The notes below the pieces were generated by a model. It did not search any database. It was not told the DNA's origin and saw nothing but the letters and a program-made list of their open reading frames with translations. From contig JBFLVQ010000579.1 in NCBI GenBank assembly GCA_040758525.1, positions 1-6,216 on the forward strand: a stretch of DNA of 6,216 bases. The letters are read 5' to 3'. Source of the stretch: JBFLVQ01 sp040758525. GTDB taxonomy: Bacteria; Acidobacteriota; Blastocatellia; Chloracidobacteriales; JADJPF01. The position numbers were made by a program, and so were the translations under genes. The stretch's first letter is position 1, and each line of letters starts with the position of its first letter. Below, in pieces: positions 5,551 to 6,216 of the stretch.

Positions 5551-6216
5551 GTGTCAGAGAGCTCATTAAAAGCAGGCAATTCGTCGCATGATCTTTTGAC
5601 AGAAGAAGAGCTTTCCGCATTGTTGGAGATAAAGTCAAAACGACCCAGCAAAGGCGAATCGACCACAGCAGCGGCAAATGCAGAGAAACGTTCACGTGTA
5701 GTACCTTATAATTTTCGTCGTCCAGATCGTGTGTCAAAAGAGCAGGTACGTTCTCTATATCTCTTACACGATACCTTTGCACGTAATGTCTCATCGAGTC
5801 TGCCTATTCTACTACGCGCTATTTCAGAGGTTGCACTTATCTCTATTGAACAACAGACCTATGTTGAATACCTATATGGTCTCACGGATCCCAATGTTAT
5901 GTTCACTGTCGCGATGCCGCCACTTGAGGGTGCATCGGTTCTACAAGTGAGTCCTTCCATAGCCTTTCCAATAATAGATCGTCAATTAGGTGGTCCTGGC
6001 CATTCACTTGCCTACCCACGCGCTTTGACCGAGATCGAGAAGAATATTCTAGAAGGTTTTCTTAAAGTCATTATTGAATCTCTACAAGAAGCTTGGAAGC
6101 CAATCCTGGATGTAGATTTCCAAATTGCTGGATGTGAGACTTGTCCACAATTGCTGCAGATTGTTGCTCCTAATGAAATAGTAATTACAGTGATATTCCA
6201 CGTACGTATTGGTGAG
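5551..6216 (+). CDS. fliM: Flagellar motor switch protein FliM (3' end cut by window)
   Basis: FliM forms the middle of the C-ring with FliG and FliN and binds phosphorylated CheY to reverse the motor. The frame is open from GTG 5551 to the last base, giving 222 residues; FliM is usually about 330-350, so the C-terminal SpoA/FliN-like domain lies beyond the edge. Residues 15-26, LLTEEELSALLE, correspond to the N-terminal CheY-P-binding motif (LSQxEIDALL in most homologues). A Lys/Ala/Thr-rich linker follows. VPYNFRRPDRVSKEQVRSL (51-69) is a FliM signature. The CheC-like middle domain contains the FliG-contacting GGxG loop as GGPG (147-150) and the conserved RALTEIE (157-163). The gene starts 14 bp after fliA and is the fourth gene of the operon; fliN or other export genes would be expected next. 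Confidence 0.93.
   Translation, partial: MSESSLKAGNSSHDLLTEEELSALLEIKSKRPSKGESTTAAANAEKRSRVVPYNFRRPDRVSKEQVRSLYLLHDTFARNVSSSLPILLRAISEVALISIEQQTYVEYLYGLTDPNVMFTVAMPPLEGASVLQVSPSIAFPIIDRQLGGPGHSLAYPRALTEIEKNILEGFLKVIIESLQEAWKPILDVDFQIAGCETCPQLLQIVAPNEIVITVIFHVRIGE

Noticed and set aside
5483..5950. Two frames (103 codons on the - strand, 73 codons on the + strand) over the fliA end and fliM
   Set aside because: Both overlap the fliM frame, which shows clear FliM motifs and a strong ribosome site; neither shows a recognisable domain.
1..6216. CRISPR array, tRNA, rRNA or insertion sequence
   Set aside because: No regularly spaced repeats, cloverleaf-like segments, transposase motifs or terminal inverted repeats were seen on reading the window.

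Overview
The window is chromosomal DNA from a flagellated bacterium. It holds the start of a flagellar operon on the + strand and a divergent two-gene operon on the - strand. The + strand order is flhF, flhG (MinD/ParA-like), fliA (sigma-28) and the first 222 codons of fliM. FlhF and FlhG control flagellar number and placement and are typical of polarly flagellated bacteria. The sequence is fairly AT-leaning, and flhF appears to be driven by a sigma-54 promoter, a hierarchy known from many Gram-negative polar flagellates (Pseudomonas, Vibrio, Geobacter-like groups). I cannot name the phylum from this; a Gram-negative group such as Desulfobacterota, Acidobacteriota or Nitrospirota is only a guess.

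Layout. Positions 1-126 hold a bidirectional terminator and no recognisable gene. Positions 127-1998 (-) encode two tandem paralogues, each a coiled coil followed by one C-terminal GAF domain with no output domain. Positions 1999-2435 are the divergent regulatory region. From 2436 to the right edge runs the tightly packed flhF-flhG-fliA-fliM operon, with gaps of 13, 28 and 14 bp.

The most interesting structure is in the regulatory region. A near-consensus sigma-54 promoter at 2350-2365 (+) faces flhF. A second, weaker sigma-54-like promoter at 2042-2057 (-) faces the GAF operon. Both have the exact GG-N10-GC spacing. Between them lies a palindrome, GTCAATGTCTTGAC (2165-2178), which resembles the FleQ-type flagellar enhancer-binding site. 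This suggests that the two unnamed GAF proteins belong to the same sigma-54 flagellar regulon and may be sensory or scaffold partners of the polar flagellar machinery. That link is inferred from promoter architecture and has not been demonstrated.

The genes fit one programme. FlhF (SRP-type GTPase) and FlhG (ATPase) set flagellar site and number, FliA turns on late flagellar and chemotaxis genes, and FliM is the rotor switch protein that receives the CheY signal. One oddity is that FlhG has a proline-rich N-terminus without a visible DQAxxLR-type FlhF-activating motif.
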